From JABFSA01 sp963827515 (lineage in GTDB: Bacteria; Acidobacteriota; Vicinamibacteria; Vicinamibacterales; UBA2999), in assembly GCA_963827515.1 (NCBI GenBank), contig CAWHBF010000033.1, forward strand, positions 124,001 through 188,000: 64,000 nucleotides of DNA, given 5' to 3'. The notes below the pieces were generated by a model. It did not search any database. It saw only the letters and a list, made by a program, of their open reading frames with translations, and was not told the DNA's origin. A program made the position numbers and the translations under genes. Below, in pieces: positions 8,723 to 19,608 of the stretch (the stretch's first letter is position 1; each line of letters begins with the position of its first letter).

Positions 8723-9373
8723 TCAGGTGACGAGACGCGCGGCGGCCATCAGCTCCTCGTGCGTCGGGAACTTGCCAAGGCCTGGCAAGCCCTCCTTCTC
8801 ACACTCGACCTTCGTCCATCGGACGACTCCGGTACGGTCGATGAGGAAGTGACCCTTCGTCTGTGTGAAGGTTGACGCGCCTTCGCGTCGGTCGGTCTCG
8901 GTGAATTGAAACCCGTCCTTCTCATTGAGTGTCGCCGCCGCAATCTGCACCGGCAGTGGCTCGGGCAACTCACCCGTCGGGTTGATCAGAGTCTTCCCGA
9001 CCATTTCGAAGAGTTCGGGCGTGGGCTCGGGTCGCGGGACACCGTACGACTTGTGCGTTGTCAGCTGAGGATCGGCGCCAAGGGTCAGTCGAGTCGGCCG
9101 AAAGCTGAAGTAGAGCCGTGCGTTGTCCAATTCCGTGCCGACCACCGCCACGCACTCGACCCCCAGCGGCTTGAGTTTCTCGGATGTGACCGCCATCTGT
9201 GCGATCGCTCGACGACAGAACGGGCAGTACAAGCCTGGAAACAGCCCGAGCAGCACCGGGGCGTTGCCTCGATAGTCGGCGAGCGAGATCATGCGCTCAT
9301 CGTGCACGGCCGGCACGGTGAATTCGGGCGCCGATGCTCCCGGTTTGACCGGCGTCTGCATTACCTGCGTCAT
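8723..9373 (-). CDS. Peroxiredoxin-like (AhpC/TSA fold) protein
   Basis: A thioredoxin-fold protein of about 216 residues. The motif GLYCPFCRRAIAQM has a CxxC pair (about residues 50 and 53) at the position of the peroxidatic Cys of AhpC/TSA proteins, followed by LGVECVAVVGTE. The C-terminal half contains GHFLIDRTGVVRW, the usual core strand. The ATG at 9373 is preferred over that at 9379 because AAGGAG then lies 7 nt upstream. It likely reduces peroxides or oxidised thiols in the cytoplasm; no signal peptide is seen. Confidence 0.8.
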   Translation of the reverse strand: MTQVMQTPVKPGASAPEFTVPAVHDERMISLADYRGNAPVLLGLFPGLYCPFCRRAIAQMAVTSEKLKPLGVECVAVVGTELDNARLYFSFRPTRLTLGADPQLTTHKSYGVPRPEPTPELFEMVGKTLINPTGELPEPLPVQIAAATLNEKDGFQFTETDRREGASTFTQTKGHFLIDRTGVVRWTKVECEKEGLPGLGKFPTHEELMAAARLVT

Positions 9374-9445
9374 CCTCATGCTCCTTCGTTGGTCCAGCGG
9401 AAGCCGAACACGGTCGGATATGTCGATGGTCCGACGTCCATGGTC

Positions 9446-12400
9446 TCAAGACAAGAACGGTAGCAGGAGAAGGGCCTCGGGATCGAGCCCGGTGCGCTCG
9501 CAGAGGTCACGCGCCTTCTCCATGTACTGCGCGGCGCGAACCTTGTCGCCACGGTCCAGGTAGATTGTCGCCAGGCCATCGTAGCAGGGCAGGATCAGCT
9601 GCGGTTCTCCCGCCTGTTCGGCCAGCGCCAGAGCCTCAGTGTAGCTCTGTTGTGCCGTCTGGAGCTCGCCGCGGCACTGGTGAATTTGCGCCATCACGAT
9701 CAGGGGAACCGCCAGATGGTCGAGCTGGCCCAGTCGGCGGTCGAGGTCCGCCGACGCCTGGGCGGCCTGAAGCCCTTCCGTTTCGCACCGCTCCGTCAAC
9801 GCGCAGTACGCCGTGGCCAAGTTCGCGTAGATGTAGGACTGGAGCGACACCGCACCAATCCTCGACGCCAGTTCCAGACCGGTGAGCGACACGTCGATGG
9901 CGCGCTTCGGTTCGACGGTGCTGTAGAGCACGCCGAGATTGGCATAGCCGCGGCAGGCGACGTCGAGGAGACCCAACTCACGCGCAGCCGTCACGCTGGC
10001 TTCGACCTGTTGGCGGGCACCGTCCAGGTCGCCCGACCGGGCGAGCGCCACGCCCATCGTATTGGTCGCATGCGCGATTGTCGCCATCGCGGCCTTGTAC
10101 TCGCCAGGGGTTGCGGACGCGTTCTCGACGAGCGCTAGCCTGGCTGTATGTACCGCGCGCTCCGCCCACTCGACGGCCTGGCCGTTGTCGCCACTCCGGA
10201 ATGCTGACCATCCCAGCTCCTGATACAGCTGCGCCGTTTCGAGGTGTGCTGATAAGCCTTCGCATGCCTGCAGTGCCCACCGGTAGCAGGTCATGGCCTC
10301 CTTGCGGTCACCGGCATGCCAGTGAAGCGCACCCATCTTTCTCGAGATTCGCGCGCGTTCGATCTGATTTCCCGCGGAGCCATGCACCGCGCTCAACGCC
10401 ACGTAGTGGCTCATCGCCGTTGCGCGATCACCAAGCAGCCCGAGCAAGTCCGCCAGGACCTCCTGGACGGCACATCGGGTTGTTTCGTTGTCGCCGGCGT
10501 CCTGGAGCACCTCCAGTGCGCGGTGGTAGTGCTGAACGGCCTCCTCGGTGGCATAGACCGCGTGCGCGGCCTCCCCCGCTGTGGTCAAGGCGCGTCCCGT
10601 GCGGGCGGCCTTCACAAGGGGTCCGGCGCTGTACAGGTGATGTGCAATACCGGATGTATAGGCGCGAGATGAGGAGTCGAGACGTTCCATCGCTTCCGCT
10701 ATCTGCAGGTGAAGGCGTTGGCGCCGGACAGTCGACAGCGTGCGTGTGAGCGTCTGACAGATCAATTGATGTGCAAAGCGCCAGGTCACGTCCTGACGTC
10801 CAGACGGTCCCTTGAGTAGACGCACGCGTTCCGCCTCATCGAGGGCAGAGATCAACGTCTCGCTGTCGACGCCGGCCACGGCCTCGATCAACTCCAGCTC
10901 GAACTGGTCGCCGATCGCTGCAGCGAACGTCAGGATACGGCGGGTCTCGACGGAGATACGTTGTACGCGTCGTTCGAGCACGGCTCGTACCGACTCCGGG
11001 ACGTCGATACTGTTGAAGTCGAGGTCGCGTCTCCACCGTCTGTCGGGGTCGAACAGCCGACCTTCTTCGTTCAGGTGACGAAACAGTTCCGCGATGAAGA
11101 ACGGGTTGCCCCCGGTCTGCTGGAAGAACGTCCTCACGACCCTCGCCGGAGGGTCTTCGTTGGCGAGCATCGCGAGCATGTTGCGTACGTCGCTCTCCAC
11201 AAAGGGTTTGAGCGATATCGCACGTGCCCGTCCCTGACCGACGAGCTCGTCGAGCGCTGCCTTGATCGCATCCGGATCGATCGACCCGCGCGGCCGGCCG
11301 CGCGCGCGATCGAAGAGGTTCTGCAGGGCGCCTTTGGCAGGCGGCGTCGTGCTATCTGCCTGTCGGTACGACGCGATGACCACGATGGGCAGCGTCGCAA
11401 GGTGCTGCGCGAGGTGCTGCGTCAGCTGCAGCGTCGCTTCATCGGCCCACTGCACGTCGTCGACAAAGATGACAAGTGGGGCAAGACGGCTGCAGCGCGT
11501 GAAGAACTCCCGGACGTTGGTGAAGAGGAATCGTTGTCGCAGCTCCGCCGGGAGCTCGAGGGGCGGTGGCATCTCGGGCAGGAGGTGATGCAGTTCGGGC
11601 AGTAGCTTTGCGATCTCTGGTCCGCTGGAACCGATAGCCTGCCGGAATATCGCGGCCGGCATGAGGCGCGAGGCCGCTTCGAGCACTTCAATGTACGGAA
11701 TGAGGGGTGGCGTACCTTCCTGCTGGGAACAGCGCCCAATAAGGGTCTGCCAGCCACGGCTTCGCGCCACGTCGATCACCTCTTCAGCCAGTCGCGTCTT
11801 GCCGATTCCGGCGTCGCCGGAGAGGACGACCAGTCCGCCACGCCCGGACGCCGCATGCGTGATGCAGTCGAGGAGACACGTGCGCTCAGTCTCCCGACCG
11901 ATGAGTCTGGCGCTGACATCTCTCGGCGCGCGATCGACGACGACCGCAGGTGCGGTCATCGCAGGCGTGGACAGCTCGACCGCGACCCGTCGGAGATCCC
12001 GACGGACGTCGCCGAACGACTGGTACCGCGCGGTCAGGATCTTTCGTCAGCATCCGTTCGACCACGACTCCCACCGTGGCCGGAATCGACGGCAGCCGAG
12101 CGTGGAGGGTTGGGATGTGCTCGCCGAGGATCGCGGCCAGGGTTGCCTCAACGCCAATCCGAGAGAACGGATGCACCCCTGAGAGCAGTTCATACAGAAG
12201 GATGCCGAAGGTGAATATGTCGGATCGGCGATCGGACGGCGCGCCATGAATCTGCTCAGGCGCCATGTACGCCGGGGTGCCGTACATGACCTCCGTCACC
12301 GTATTTCCCGTGACATCGAGGAAGTGGTCATCTCCTGGCAAGCGTGTCGCGAGGCCGAAGTCCATCACCTTGACGTGCCCGTCTTCCGTGAGCATCACGT

Positions 12401-12806
12401 TCGCCGGCTTGAGATCCCCATGGATGATTCGTCGCTTGTGCGCAGCTTCGAGCGCTTCAGCCATCTCCTCGGCGATGCGCAACCCTTCGACCAGTAGAAG
12501 CGGCCCGCGTCGCAGCCGACGCTCCAGTGTTTCGCCCCGCACGAACTCCATGGCGATGCAGGGACGGTCGTTGATGACGGTAACTTCGTAGATCGAACAG
12601 ATGAAGGGGTGGTCGAGGGCAGCGGCCGCACGGGCCTCGGCGAGCAACCGATCCGCCGAGCCGGTTTCGTCAGCGCAGGTGAGGAACTTGAGGGCGACCT
12701 GCCGATCCAGCATGAGGTCATCGGCGAGGCACACCTCACCCATGCCCCCCTGGCCGAGGCTGTCGACAATCCGGTAGCGAACCTGCGCGACCATGTCCGG
12801 CGTCAC
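9446..12806 (-). CDS. Ser/Thr protein kinase fused to AAA ATPase and TPR sensor (one frame break)
   Basis: One large regulator of about 1,120 residues when its two frames are joined. Residues 11-270: Hanks-type kinase with glycine loop GQGGMGEV (18-25), Lys40, HGDLKPANVML (129-139), DFG (149-151) and TPAYMAPEQ. The residue before the catalytic Asp is Gly, so it is a non-RD kinase. Then a STAND-like ATPase with Walker A SGDAGIGKTRLAEE and Walker B LVIFVDDVQWADE, followed by many TPR-like helices. The frame breaks near 12024-12032: removing one base in GCGCGG restores DPD..YQSFGDVRRDL. Such kinases act as stand-alone signalling hubs; no partner is adjacent. The start is GTG 12806 or ATG 12794. 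Confidence 0.88.
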
Positions 12807-12948
12807 GATGTCGTTCAGAATACCCCTTATGCCGCGGTGGCTTCCGTGGTGGCGGGACGGCGCAACTCGCCGCTGGCGGTGTACTCTTGTGAACCGAACG
12901 CGGCCATGTGATGCCCGGCCACGTCCAAGTCTTTATACAGAAGGGAGC

Positions 12949-14071
12949 ATGGAGATGTCCGTTTCAGGTTTCGCCAAGTTCTGGTTCGTCCCGCTGACGG
13001 TCGTGTGTGTCGCGCTGCAGGTCAGCGGCGTGCAGGGTCAGCAGCGCGGAGGTACTCCGCAGACGGACAAGCTTCCGCCCGTCAATAGCGGCGCCAATCC
13101 GTATCGAGTGGTTCGGGACTGGGCGCAGTTCACCACAGAGGCGAGACCGTGGGGGGGCTCCAACGGCGTGGCGATCGACCGGGACGGCAGATCGGTGTGG
13201 GCGACCGACCGGTGCTCACCCGGTACCTCGCCGGGCTGCCTCGGCAGCAAGGGAAACCCGGTGCATCACTTCGATCAGTCAGGGAAAGAGATCAGGAGCT
13301 TTGGCGGCGGCATGTTCGTGTGGCCGCACGGCATCCATGTCGATCGGGATGGCAACGTGTGGGTGACCGACGCGCGCGCCCCGAGCCCGGAGGACCTCGC
13401 CAAGTTCCCTGGAGAGGGCGGTAAGGGAAGCGTGGTCGTGAAGTTCAGCCCCGAGGGCAAGGTCCTGATGACGTCTGGGAAAGCCTGGCGTGAGAGGCAA
13501 TCCGCCCGAGGCGCTCACCGACCCGACGGACGTCGTGACCGACCCCAGGAACGGTGATGTCTATGTCGCTGAGAGTCACACCGACGTGGCGTCGCCCAAT
13601 CTCATCGGCCGCATCTCGGTGTTCGACCGGACTGGAAAGTTCCTTCGCTTCATTGGCAGGACGGGCACGGGGCCTGGCGAGTTCAGGACGCCACACGGAC
13701 TCGAGTTCGATTCCCAGGATCGGCTGATTGTGGCCGACCGTCACAACCATCGCATCCAGATCCTGACCAAGGAAGGGAAGTTCATCAGCGAGTATCACGA
13801 GTTCGGCCGCTCGAGCGGTCTGGCGATCGATGGGAACGACGTCATCTACACGGCCGACTCGGAGTCGACCGAACGCGTGCATCCAGGCTGGCAGCGAGGG
13901 GTCCGCATCGGGAGTCTCAAGGATGGGAAGGTCACGACGTTCATTCCGCCCCATGCGTCGCCAAATGCCGCCGAAGGTGCGATGGGGGAGGGCATTGCGA
14001 TCGACGCCGCCGGTAACGTCTATACGGCTGAAGCCCAGCTGAGAGGCATAACGAAGTACGTGAAGAACTAG
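12949..14071 (+). CDS. Secreted NHL-repeat protein, peptidyl-hydroxyglycine amidating-lyase-like (one frame break)
   Basis: A beta-propeller of about 370 residues. An N-terminal signal peptide (residues 1-28, ending VQGQ) is followed by NHL repeats such as PHGIHVDRDGNVWVTDA, TPHGLEFDSQDRLIVADR and EGIAIDAAGNVYTAEA. The family resembles the lyase half of peptidylglycine alpha-amidating monooxygenase, but enzyme activity is not established for bacterial members. The frame breaks near 13478-13482: with one A removed the sequence continues LGKPGVRGNPPEALT. AAGGGAG precedes the ATG at 12949. It is divergent from the kinase gene, which leaves a 142-base shared promoter region. A second member lies at 61899. 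Confidence 0.85.
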
Positions 14072-14111
14072 ACCGGTTCAGATCCGGACCAGCGAGATAA
14101 AACCGCTCTGA

Positions 14112-15349
14112 CTAGCAGAGAACGTCGATGCAGAGGACGTACGACTCCGCGCGACGGTCTTTGAACGCAGGTACCTGAGGGTCCTGCACAAGTGGCCGCT
14201 CGCCAGGGACACGTACGGGTCGGACGTGTAGTGAACCAAACCCGCCTCGAGAGGGACGTAGTAATAGTCCTTGAGGGAATGGTCGGCCCCTTTGGGCGCC
14301 GGCTGAAAGAGGATTCCGGCGCGGCTGGAGAAGTACTTGGCGACAATCGTTGGAGTCATCTGGGTGCCGGCCCCGTCGAGCACGTAGACGCATTCGACAT
14401 CTTGGTGCTCGCTCGAGGCGTCCTGCAGAAGGCTCTCGAATTCGCCGGCGTCGGCGAGCGAGAGACGGCTGAGCAGACTGTCCATTACTGTCGTGAGCTG
14501 TCGCTGCTGGCTCCGGCGATGTTCGACCTTGCCCATCATGTGACGTTTGAAGGCATGGGCGAGCATCTCGATATCCGCGACCGTTCCGTTGTCTCGCGTG
14601 AGCGCCCCGTCTGGGGTGGCAGGCGCAAAGAAGAACCCCTGGAGCAAGTCGGCGCCGAGTTCCAGTGACACGATCGCCTCCTCCGCGGTCTCGACACCTT
14701 CGGCGACGACCAGGGCGCCGATCTTGCGGCAGAGGCTACTCAGGCAATTGAGCGCTTCCTGCTTGAAGAAATCCCCGTCGATGCCGGTGATGAGACCGCG
14801 GTCGACCTTGACCACGTCAGGTTTCACCAGCGCGATGCGGTCCAGATTCGAGTGCCCGACCCCGACGTCGTCAAGCGCCAGCAGGAACCCCGAGGCGCGC
14901 AGGCCGTCGGACACGGCGACGAGACGCGCCAGACTCTCGCTCTCCGTCTCGAGAATCTCGATAGCGATTCTGTGCGGCGAGAGGTGCGCGCGTTCGACGA
15001 AGTGATTGAGCTCGTCGACACAGGCCGACGGGTCCGCACCGACCCACGACCCCAGGTTCAAGAAGAGGATCAAGTCCGGTCTCGATCGTGTCAGGGCTGA
15101 GAAGCGTTGAATCGACACCTCGCAGCACAGGCGTTCGAGCGTGGAGGTGAGCGAGGCGTCGGCCGCCATCCTGAAGAGCGTCGCGGCCGTCAGCGACGAG
15201 GAGCGTCCATTCGCACCACGGGCCAGGGCTTCGAAGCCCATCACACTTCGCTGGCGAGCCGACACGATCGGCTGGAAGTGCGCCGTGACGCCGTTCGATT
15301 CGATCAGATCGCCGATGGACGGCGTTGCAACGGTAACGCCGATGGGCAT
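14112..15349 (-). CDS. EAL-domain cyclic-di-GMP phosphodiesterase-like protein (frame break near the end)
   Basis: About 410 residues. Residues 15-250 form an EAL domain: MGFEALAR, AIEILETE, LLALDDVGVGHSNL (DDFGTG-like loop altered to DDVGVG), VVKVDRGL, VAEGVET and LLQGFFFA. Most catalytic acidic residues are present, but the altered loop could weaken activity. The C-terminal part (ECVYVLDGAGTQMTPT ... KDYYYVPLEAGL) looks like a PDC/Cache-type sensory domain. Near 14171 the frame shifts; in the next frame the family-like end KDRRAESYVLCIDVLC follows, giving a stop at 14112. It lacks a GGDEF domain. No membrane segments are seen. Confidence 0.82.
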
Positions 15350-15602
15350 GCGGTCTACCGTCTGGGGCGTGGGCGGACGAGAGGGCTGGCGGGAGCCCGG
15401 AGGGAACTGTGCGTCATTACAGGCGTTTTGTAGAGGTATCGGGTGGCGTCGAAGCCGGAAATAGTGGGGTCCCGCGAAGGGCGGCGGGTGCCGCCGGGAC
15501 TCAAACCAGTCGGCGCGTCCCGTCGCCCGTTCCTGCGCGCGCCTGCACCTGCTGGCACTTCGTCTGGCACTCCGCGCGTGAGAGCAGTCGAGGCTCTGAC
15601 GG

Positions 15603-15827
15603 CTACATCTTCTTCGCCCGCGCACGAGTGGTCTTGCTGGATTTTCTGCGCGATGGTTTTGAAGCTGGTACCTTGGCGCCCTTCTTACGGGCCTCGCTGA
15701 GTCCAATGGCGACGGCTTGCTTGCGGCTCGTTACCTTTCGACCCGAGCCGCTCCTGAGGGTTCCCTTCTTCTTGCGCCGCATCGCCGACGCGACGGTCTT
15801 GGATGCAGACTTTCCGTACTTCGCCAT
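15603..15827 (-). CDS. DUF6496 small basic protein
   Basis: A 74-residue, strongly basic protein that begins MAKYGKSASKTVASAMRRKK and contains SGSGRKVTSRKQAVAIGLSE, which I recognise as DUF6496. The tail is rich in Lys, Arg and Ser (PSRRKSSKTTRARAKKM), which suggests nucleic-acid binding, but the function is unknown. The start at 15827 is supported by GGAGGG about 5 nt upstream; longer upstream reading is not supported. It is read towards the EAL gene. Confidence 0.85.
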   Translation of the reverse strand: MAKYGKSASKTVASAMRRKKKGTLRSGSGRKVTSRKQAVAIGLSEARKKGAKVPASKPSRRKSSKTTRARAKKM

Positions 15828-15954
15828 GACACCCTCCAGGTGAACACAGGCAAGGTGTGCTGACATGCACGGTCGTGACAGCGACCTGTGCCCCGGCAGC
15901 TGAACATGCAATCACGGTCGCGACGAGGACGCTGACGGTCGCGCATCACGCTGC

Positions 15955-16359
15955 CTAAGGCAGCCGCAGAATCTGTCCGGGCTTGATCTTGTCCGGATCC
16001 GTGAGCTGGTCCTTGTTCAATTCGAAAATCTTCATATAGGCGGCCGCGCTCCCCAGGTGCTCTTTGGCGATGGCGCTGAGCGTGTCTCCGGCTCGGACGG
16101 TGTAGGTCTTCGCCGTGGCAGGCGGCGAGGCCTGTGCGGGCTTGGCCGATGCGCTCGGTCCACCCTTCACGCGGATGTCGGCGACGATGTCGTTGCGCCA
16201 CGTTGGGATTGTCTTGATCGCGTCCCAGATCTCGTTCTTGTCGGCTTCGGTCGCAACGTCTCCCTTGAAGGCAAGCTTGCCGTCCTTTTCCTCAATCGTG
16301 CCGTGAAACTTCCCTTGAGCCACCTTCGCGGCGTATGCGTACATACCTTTCAGTGCCAT
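15955..16359 (-). CDS. BON-LysM domain protein (Kbp/YgaU-like)
   Basis: A 134-residue protein with a BON domain (about residues 20-65: GKLAFKGDVATEADKNEIWD) and a C-terminal LysM domain (about 85-134: KTYTVRAGDTLSAIAKEHLG ... DPDKIKPGQILRLP), joined by a Ser/Ala/Pro linker. This domain order matches the E. coli potassium-binding protein Kbp (YgaU). No signal peptide is visible, also as in Kbp. A role in potassium sensing or osmotic stress is inferred from the family only. It is divergent from the SDR gene. Confidence 0.85.
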   Translation of the reverse strand: MALKGMYAYAAKVAQGKFHGTIEEKDGKLAFKGDVATEADKNEIWDAIKTIPTWRNDIVADIRVKGGPSASAKPAQASPPATAKTYTVRAGDTLSAIAKEHLGSAAAYMKIFELNKDQLTDPDKIKPGQILRLP

Positions 16360-16536
16360 AACTCACCTCACAGATCGCCGTGGGGAAGTGCCCTGAGCTG
16401 TGAACCGAGCCAGGTACTTCCTCATGGAGTCTTATTGTCGAAAGCAAGAAAGCGACCATGCGGCGCGGCTCACTGGTTGCAAGGCACAGATGACACCGAA
16501 ACGCGAAGTGGCGTACGGAAGAAGAGGGGAGGCGTG

Positions 16537-17568
16537 ATGACCTCGAGAACCGCACTGGGTATGGCCTTGGGCATGGCGGCGGGAACTGTCGTGGCGGCGA
16601 AGGTGTGGAGGGCGACGCGCGCGATCGAGTTCGCTGGCATGACTATTGTGATCTTTGGTGGCTCGCGAGGCCTGGGCCTCGTCATGGCGCGTGAACTCGG
16701 GGCAGAGGGTGCCCGGATCGTCCTGGTCGCAAGAAACGAGGACCACCTCGAGCGAGCGGAGGCCGACCTCAGGGACCGCGGAATCGCGGTGACGACAGTC
16801 CCGTGCGACGTTCGACAGCGCACGCAGGTGGACGCGGCGATCGAACGCGTCATTCGCGAACACGGCACCATCGATGTCCTGGTCAACGATGCGGGCACGA
16901 TTCAGGTCGGACCGCTCGAGCACATGGACGTTGCTGATTTCGAGGAGGCGATGGCAACCAACTTCTGGGGGCCGCTCTTCACGGTGCTCGCCGCCCTACC
17001 TCATATGCGTCGTGCCGGGGCGCGGAGGATCGTCAACATCGCCTCCATAGGTGGCAGGATTGCCGTGCCACACCTGCTCCCCTATAGCGCCAGCAAGTTC
17101 GCGCTGGCTGGGCTGTCGGAGGGGTTTCACGCGGAGTTGGCGGGCAGCGGCTTCGTTGTAACGACGGTGTCTCCTGGCTTGATGCGAACCGGATCAACGT
17201 ACAACGCCTGGTTCAAGGGCCAGCAGCGGCGTGAGTTCGCATGGTTCCATATTGCGGACTCCGTCCCGGGTTTTTCGATCGAGGCGACGCGAGCGGCACG
17301 CCAGATCATCGACGCGTGTCGTCACGGCGATCCCGAGGTCACTCTGACGCCGGCCGCACGAATGGCGGTTCTCCTGAAAGCGGTAAGTCCAGGCTTGATG
17401 GCTCGGGCTCAGGTGTTCAGCAACTGGCTGCTGCCGTCCGCAGCAGGGGCAGGCGGCGACGAAGCGCGGTCTGGTTGGCAAAGCGTGTCTCGGATTGCGC
17501 CGTCCCCCATGACCAGGCTCTCGGATCGGGCGAGCCTCGAGAACAACCAGGTGCCGCAGGGGAGTTGA
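16537..17568 (+). CDS. Short-chain dehydrogenase/reductase with N-terminal membrane segment
   Basis: A 343-residue SDR. The first 25 residues (GMALGMAAGTVVAAKVW) look like a membrane anchor. The NAD(P)-binding turn is modified (IVIFGGSRGLGLVMA), followed by VNDAGTIQVGPL, the catalytic Ser in IVNIASIGG and YSASKFALAG (YxxxK). The sequence then goes 110 residues beyond the usual SDR end. The start at 16537 has GGGGAGG 5 nt upstream; the open frame reaches back to 16057 but that part is antisense to the BON-LysM gene. The substrate is unknown. Confidence 0.87.
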   Translation: MTSRTALGMALGMAAGTVVAAKVWRATRAIEFAGMTIVIFGGSRGLGLVMARELGAEGARIVLVARNEDHLERAEADLRDRGIAVTTVPCDVRQRTQVDAAIERVIREHGTIDVLVNDAGTIQVGPLEHMDVADFEEAMATNFWGPLFTVLAALPHMRRAGARRIVNIASIGGRIAVPHLLPYSASKFALAGLSEGFHAELAGSGFVVTTVSPGLMRTGSTYNAWFKGQQRREFAWFHIADSVPGFSIEATRAARQIIDACRHGDPEVTLTPAARMAVLLKAVSPGLMARAQVFSNWLLPSAAGAGGDEARSGWQSVSRIAPSPMTRLSDRASLENNQVPQGS

Positions 17569-17587
17569 CCCGCGAAGAGGGTGTGAC

Positions 17588-18760
17588 TCAGCCGGGAGTC
17601 ATCACGACCTTTATGCACTCATCCTGCTTGTCGTGGAACGTCTGATACATGCGCGGTGCATCCTCGATGCTTACCTGGTGCGTCACGATGAACGACGGGT
17701 CGATTTCTCCCCGTTCGATCCGCTCGAGCAGCATCGGCATGTACTTGTGCACGTGGGTCTGCCCCATCTTCAACGTCAGACCCTTGGCGAAGGCGGCGCC
17801 CAGCGGAAACTTATCCAGCCATCCGCCGTAGACTCCGGGAATGGAAACCGTTCCGCCTTTCCGACAGGCAGAGATGGCTTGCCGCAATGCATGGAGGCGG
17901 TCGGTCGCGAGGTACAGAGACGTCTTGACCCGGTCGTACCATGCGTCGAGCGTCGTGCCATGTGCCTCGAGACCCACGGCATCGATGCACGCATCGGGAC
18001 CCTGGCCGCCGGTCAATGCGCGGAGCGCATCGAGGACATCGATCTCTTCGTAGTTGAGCACTTGAGCGCGCCCATGCGCAGAGGCCATGTCCAGCCGCTC
18101 TGGAAAACGGTCGATGGCGATCACCTGCTCCGCGCCCAATAGGAAAGCGCTCTTGATTGCGAACTGGCCGACAGGTCCACATCCCCAGACGGCGACCGTG
18201 TCGCCACGCCTGATGCCGCAACGTTCCGCGGCCATGTAACCGGTTGGAAAGACGTCGGAGAGGAACAGCACCTGCTCGTCGGACAGCGAGGACGGCACCT
18301 TGATCGGTCCGACATCGGCGAACGGGACGCGGGCGTACTCGGCCTGCCCGCCAGGATATCCGCCGTACATGTGCGAATACCCGAAGAGTCCCGACCCGGA
18401 GAAGCCACTGATCTTTTCGGCCATCCACGCGTTGGGATTTGAGTTGTCACAGAGCGACCACATCTCTTCCTTGCAGAAGTAACAATGACCACAGGCGATT
18501 GTAAAAGGCACCACGACACGGTCGCCGACTCGGAGCCGAGTCTTGGCCTGGCCGACTTCGACGACCTCGCCCATGAACTCATGGCCCAGAATGTCACCGG
18601 ACCGCATCGTCGGGATATAGCCGCCGTAGATGTGCAGATCGGAGCCGCATATGGCGGTCGCCGTGACCCTGATGATCGCGTCTCGCGGATTCAGAATGCG
18701 GGGGTCCGGCACGTCTTCGACGCGAATATCGGACGTTCCGTGGTAGCAGACGGCTCTCAT
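17588..18760 (-). CDS. Zinc-dependent alcohol dehydrogenase, formaldehyde-dehydrogenase-like
   Basis: A 390-residue medium-chain dehydrogenase. Catalytic-zinc residues are in AICGSDLHIYGG and GDILGHEFMGEV; the structural-zinc cysteines lie in ACGHCYFCKEEMWSLC; the cofactor fold has VAVWGCGPVGQFA. The long insertion and the IDAVGLEAHG segment are like glutathione-independent formaldehyde dehydrogenases, so an aldehyde/alcohol redox role is likely. GGAGG lies 6 nt before the ATG. Its start overlaps the stop of the SRPBCC gene by 4 bases, so the two are coupled. Confidence 0.9.
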   Translation of the reverse strand: MRAVCYHGTSDIRVEDVPDPRILNPRDAIIRVTATAICGSDLHIYGGYIPTMRSGDILGHEFMGEVVEVGQAKTRLRVGDRVVVPFTIACGHCYFCKEEMWSLCDNSNPNAWMAEKISGFSGSGLFGYSHMYGGYPGGQAEYARVPFADVGPIKVPSSLSDEQVLFLSDVFPTGYMAAERCGIRRGDTVAVWGCGPVGQFAIKSAFLLGAEQVIAIDRFPERLDMASAHGRAQVLNYEEIDVLDALRALTGGQGPDACIDAVGLEAHGTTLDAWYDRVKTSLYLATDRLHALRQAISACRKGGTVSIPGVYGGWLDKFPLGAAFAKGLTLKMGQTHVHKYMPMLLERIERGEIDPSFIVTHQVSIEDAPRMYQTFHDKQDECIKVVMTPG

Positions 18761-19470
18761 CGTGTTCCTCCGCGGATTGCCGCGTCGGCACGCGGCACCT
18801 CACCCCCTTCGAGCACCTGCTTGAGGCGGCGCAGATCCTCGCGGATCGTTTGCGCGGGGTCGTGGCCGAGCACCCCCGCCACCACGGCGCCGACATGCCC
18901 GGCCGGGGCGGCGTACTGAAGTCTCACGGATACCTGTGTGCTGCGCCCGCCGCGCACCCGGTCGAAGTTCACTGACCCCGCGGTCACCACGTCGGATCCC
19001 GGCAACGAACGCCAGCCGATCACCTGGTTCGGGACCTCATGAATGATCTCTGCCTGCCACTCGACGCGCAGACCAGCGGGTCCTTTTGCTGCCCAGCGAG
19101 AACGTCCATCGCTCGACTCGGTAACGCTTTCCAGATGGCTCATGAACCGGGGGAGGTTGCCGAGCGTTCGCCAGAACGCGTAGATTTCTCCGATCGGCCT
19201 CTCGAGCCGCACGGCCTCGAACACCTGCACCCCGCGATCGCCAGCAAGCGCGACGCGGGTGTCATCGCCGGCCCTCAGGAGAGACAAGACGGAGGTGGGC
19301 CAGCGACCTACGACCCCTCGGTACGCGAGCGGCATCGCCATCGTGGCGACACACATTCCGGGCACCGAACGCCGGCTCACCCCGTAGGCGAACAGCAAAG
19401 CTGCGCCCGTCAAGGCCCCCCAACGCTCGACATCGCTGACTGGCACCAGCGTCACGTCAGAAGTATCCAT
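18757..19470 (-). CDS. SRPBCC (polyketide-cyclase-like) protein with N-terminal membrane region
   Basis: A 237-residue protein. Residues 15-65 contain two hydrophobic stretches (GALTGAALLFAYGV and PGMCVATMAMPLAY) like the DUF2892-type N-terminus. From about residue 80 comes an SRPBCC/START fold (VQVFEAVRLERPIGEIYAFW, LPRFMSHLESV, GWRSLPGSDVVTAGSV). This layout (small membrane part plus cyclase/dehydrase domain) is common beside formaldehyde-dehydrogenase-like ADHs. AAGGAG is 7 nt upstream. The ligand is unknown. Confidence 0.82.
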   Translation of the reverse strand: MDTSDVTLVPVSDVERWGALTGAALLFAYGVSRRSVPGMCVATMAMPLAYRGVVGRWPTSVLSLLRAGDDTRVALAGDRGVQVFEAVRLERPIGEIYAFWRTLGNLPRFMSHLESVTESSDGRSRWAAKGPAGLRVEWQAEIIHEVPNQVIGWRSLPGSDVVTAGSVNFDRVRGGRSTQVSVRLQYAAPAGHVGAVVAGVLGHDPAQTIREDLRRLKQVLEGGEVPRADAAIRGGTR

Positions 19471-19608
19471 AACAGTTCTCCTTGGGTCTCCCTGGGGTTC
19501 TCTGGGGTTCAGCGACTACGAAGCACGGGCTGTACCATCCCGATTCCCCGTCAGCGGCGATATCTCCCAGCCCTGCGGGTGGCAAGCGATCTGCTTATTA
19601 CTACGGGC

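Noticed and set aside
15350..15706. Upstream extension of the EAL protein
   Set aside because: The added residues are Arg/Pro-rich, overlap the DUF6496 gene on another frame and precede the natural domain start; the ATG at 15349 is better.
16057..16536. Upstream extension of the SDR gene
   Set aside because: The extension is antisense to the BON-LysM gene, and a GGGGAGG site supports the start at 16537.
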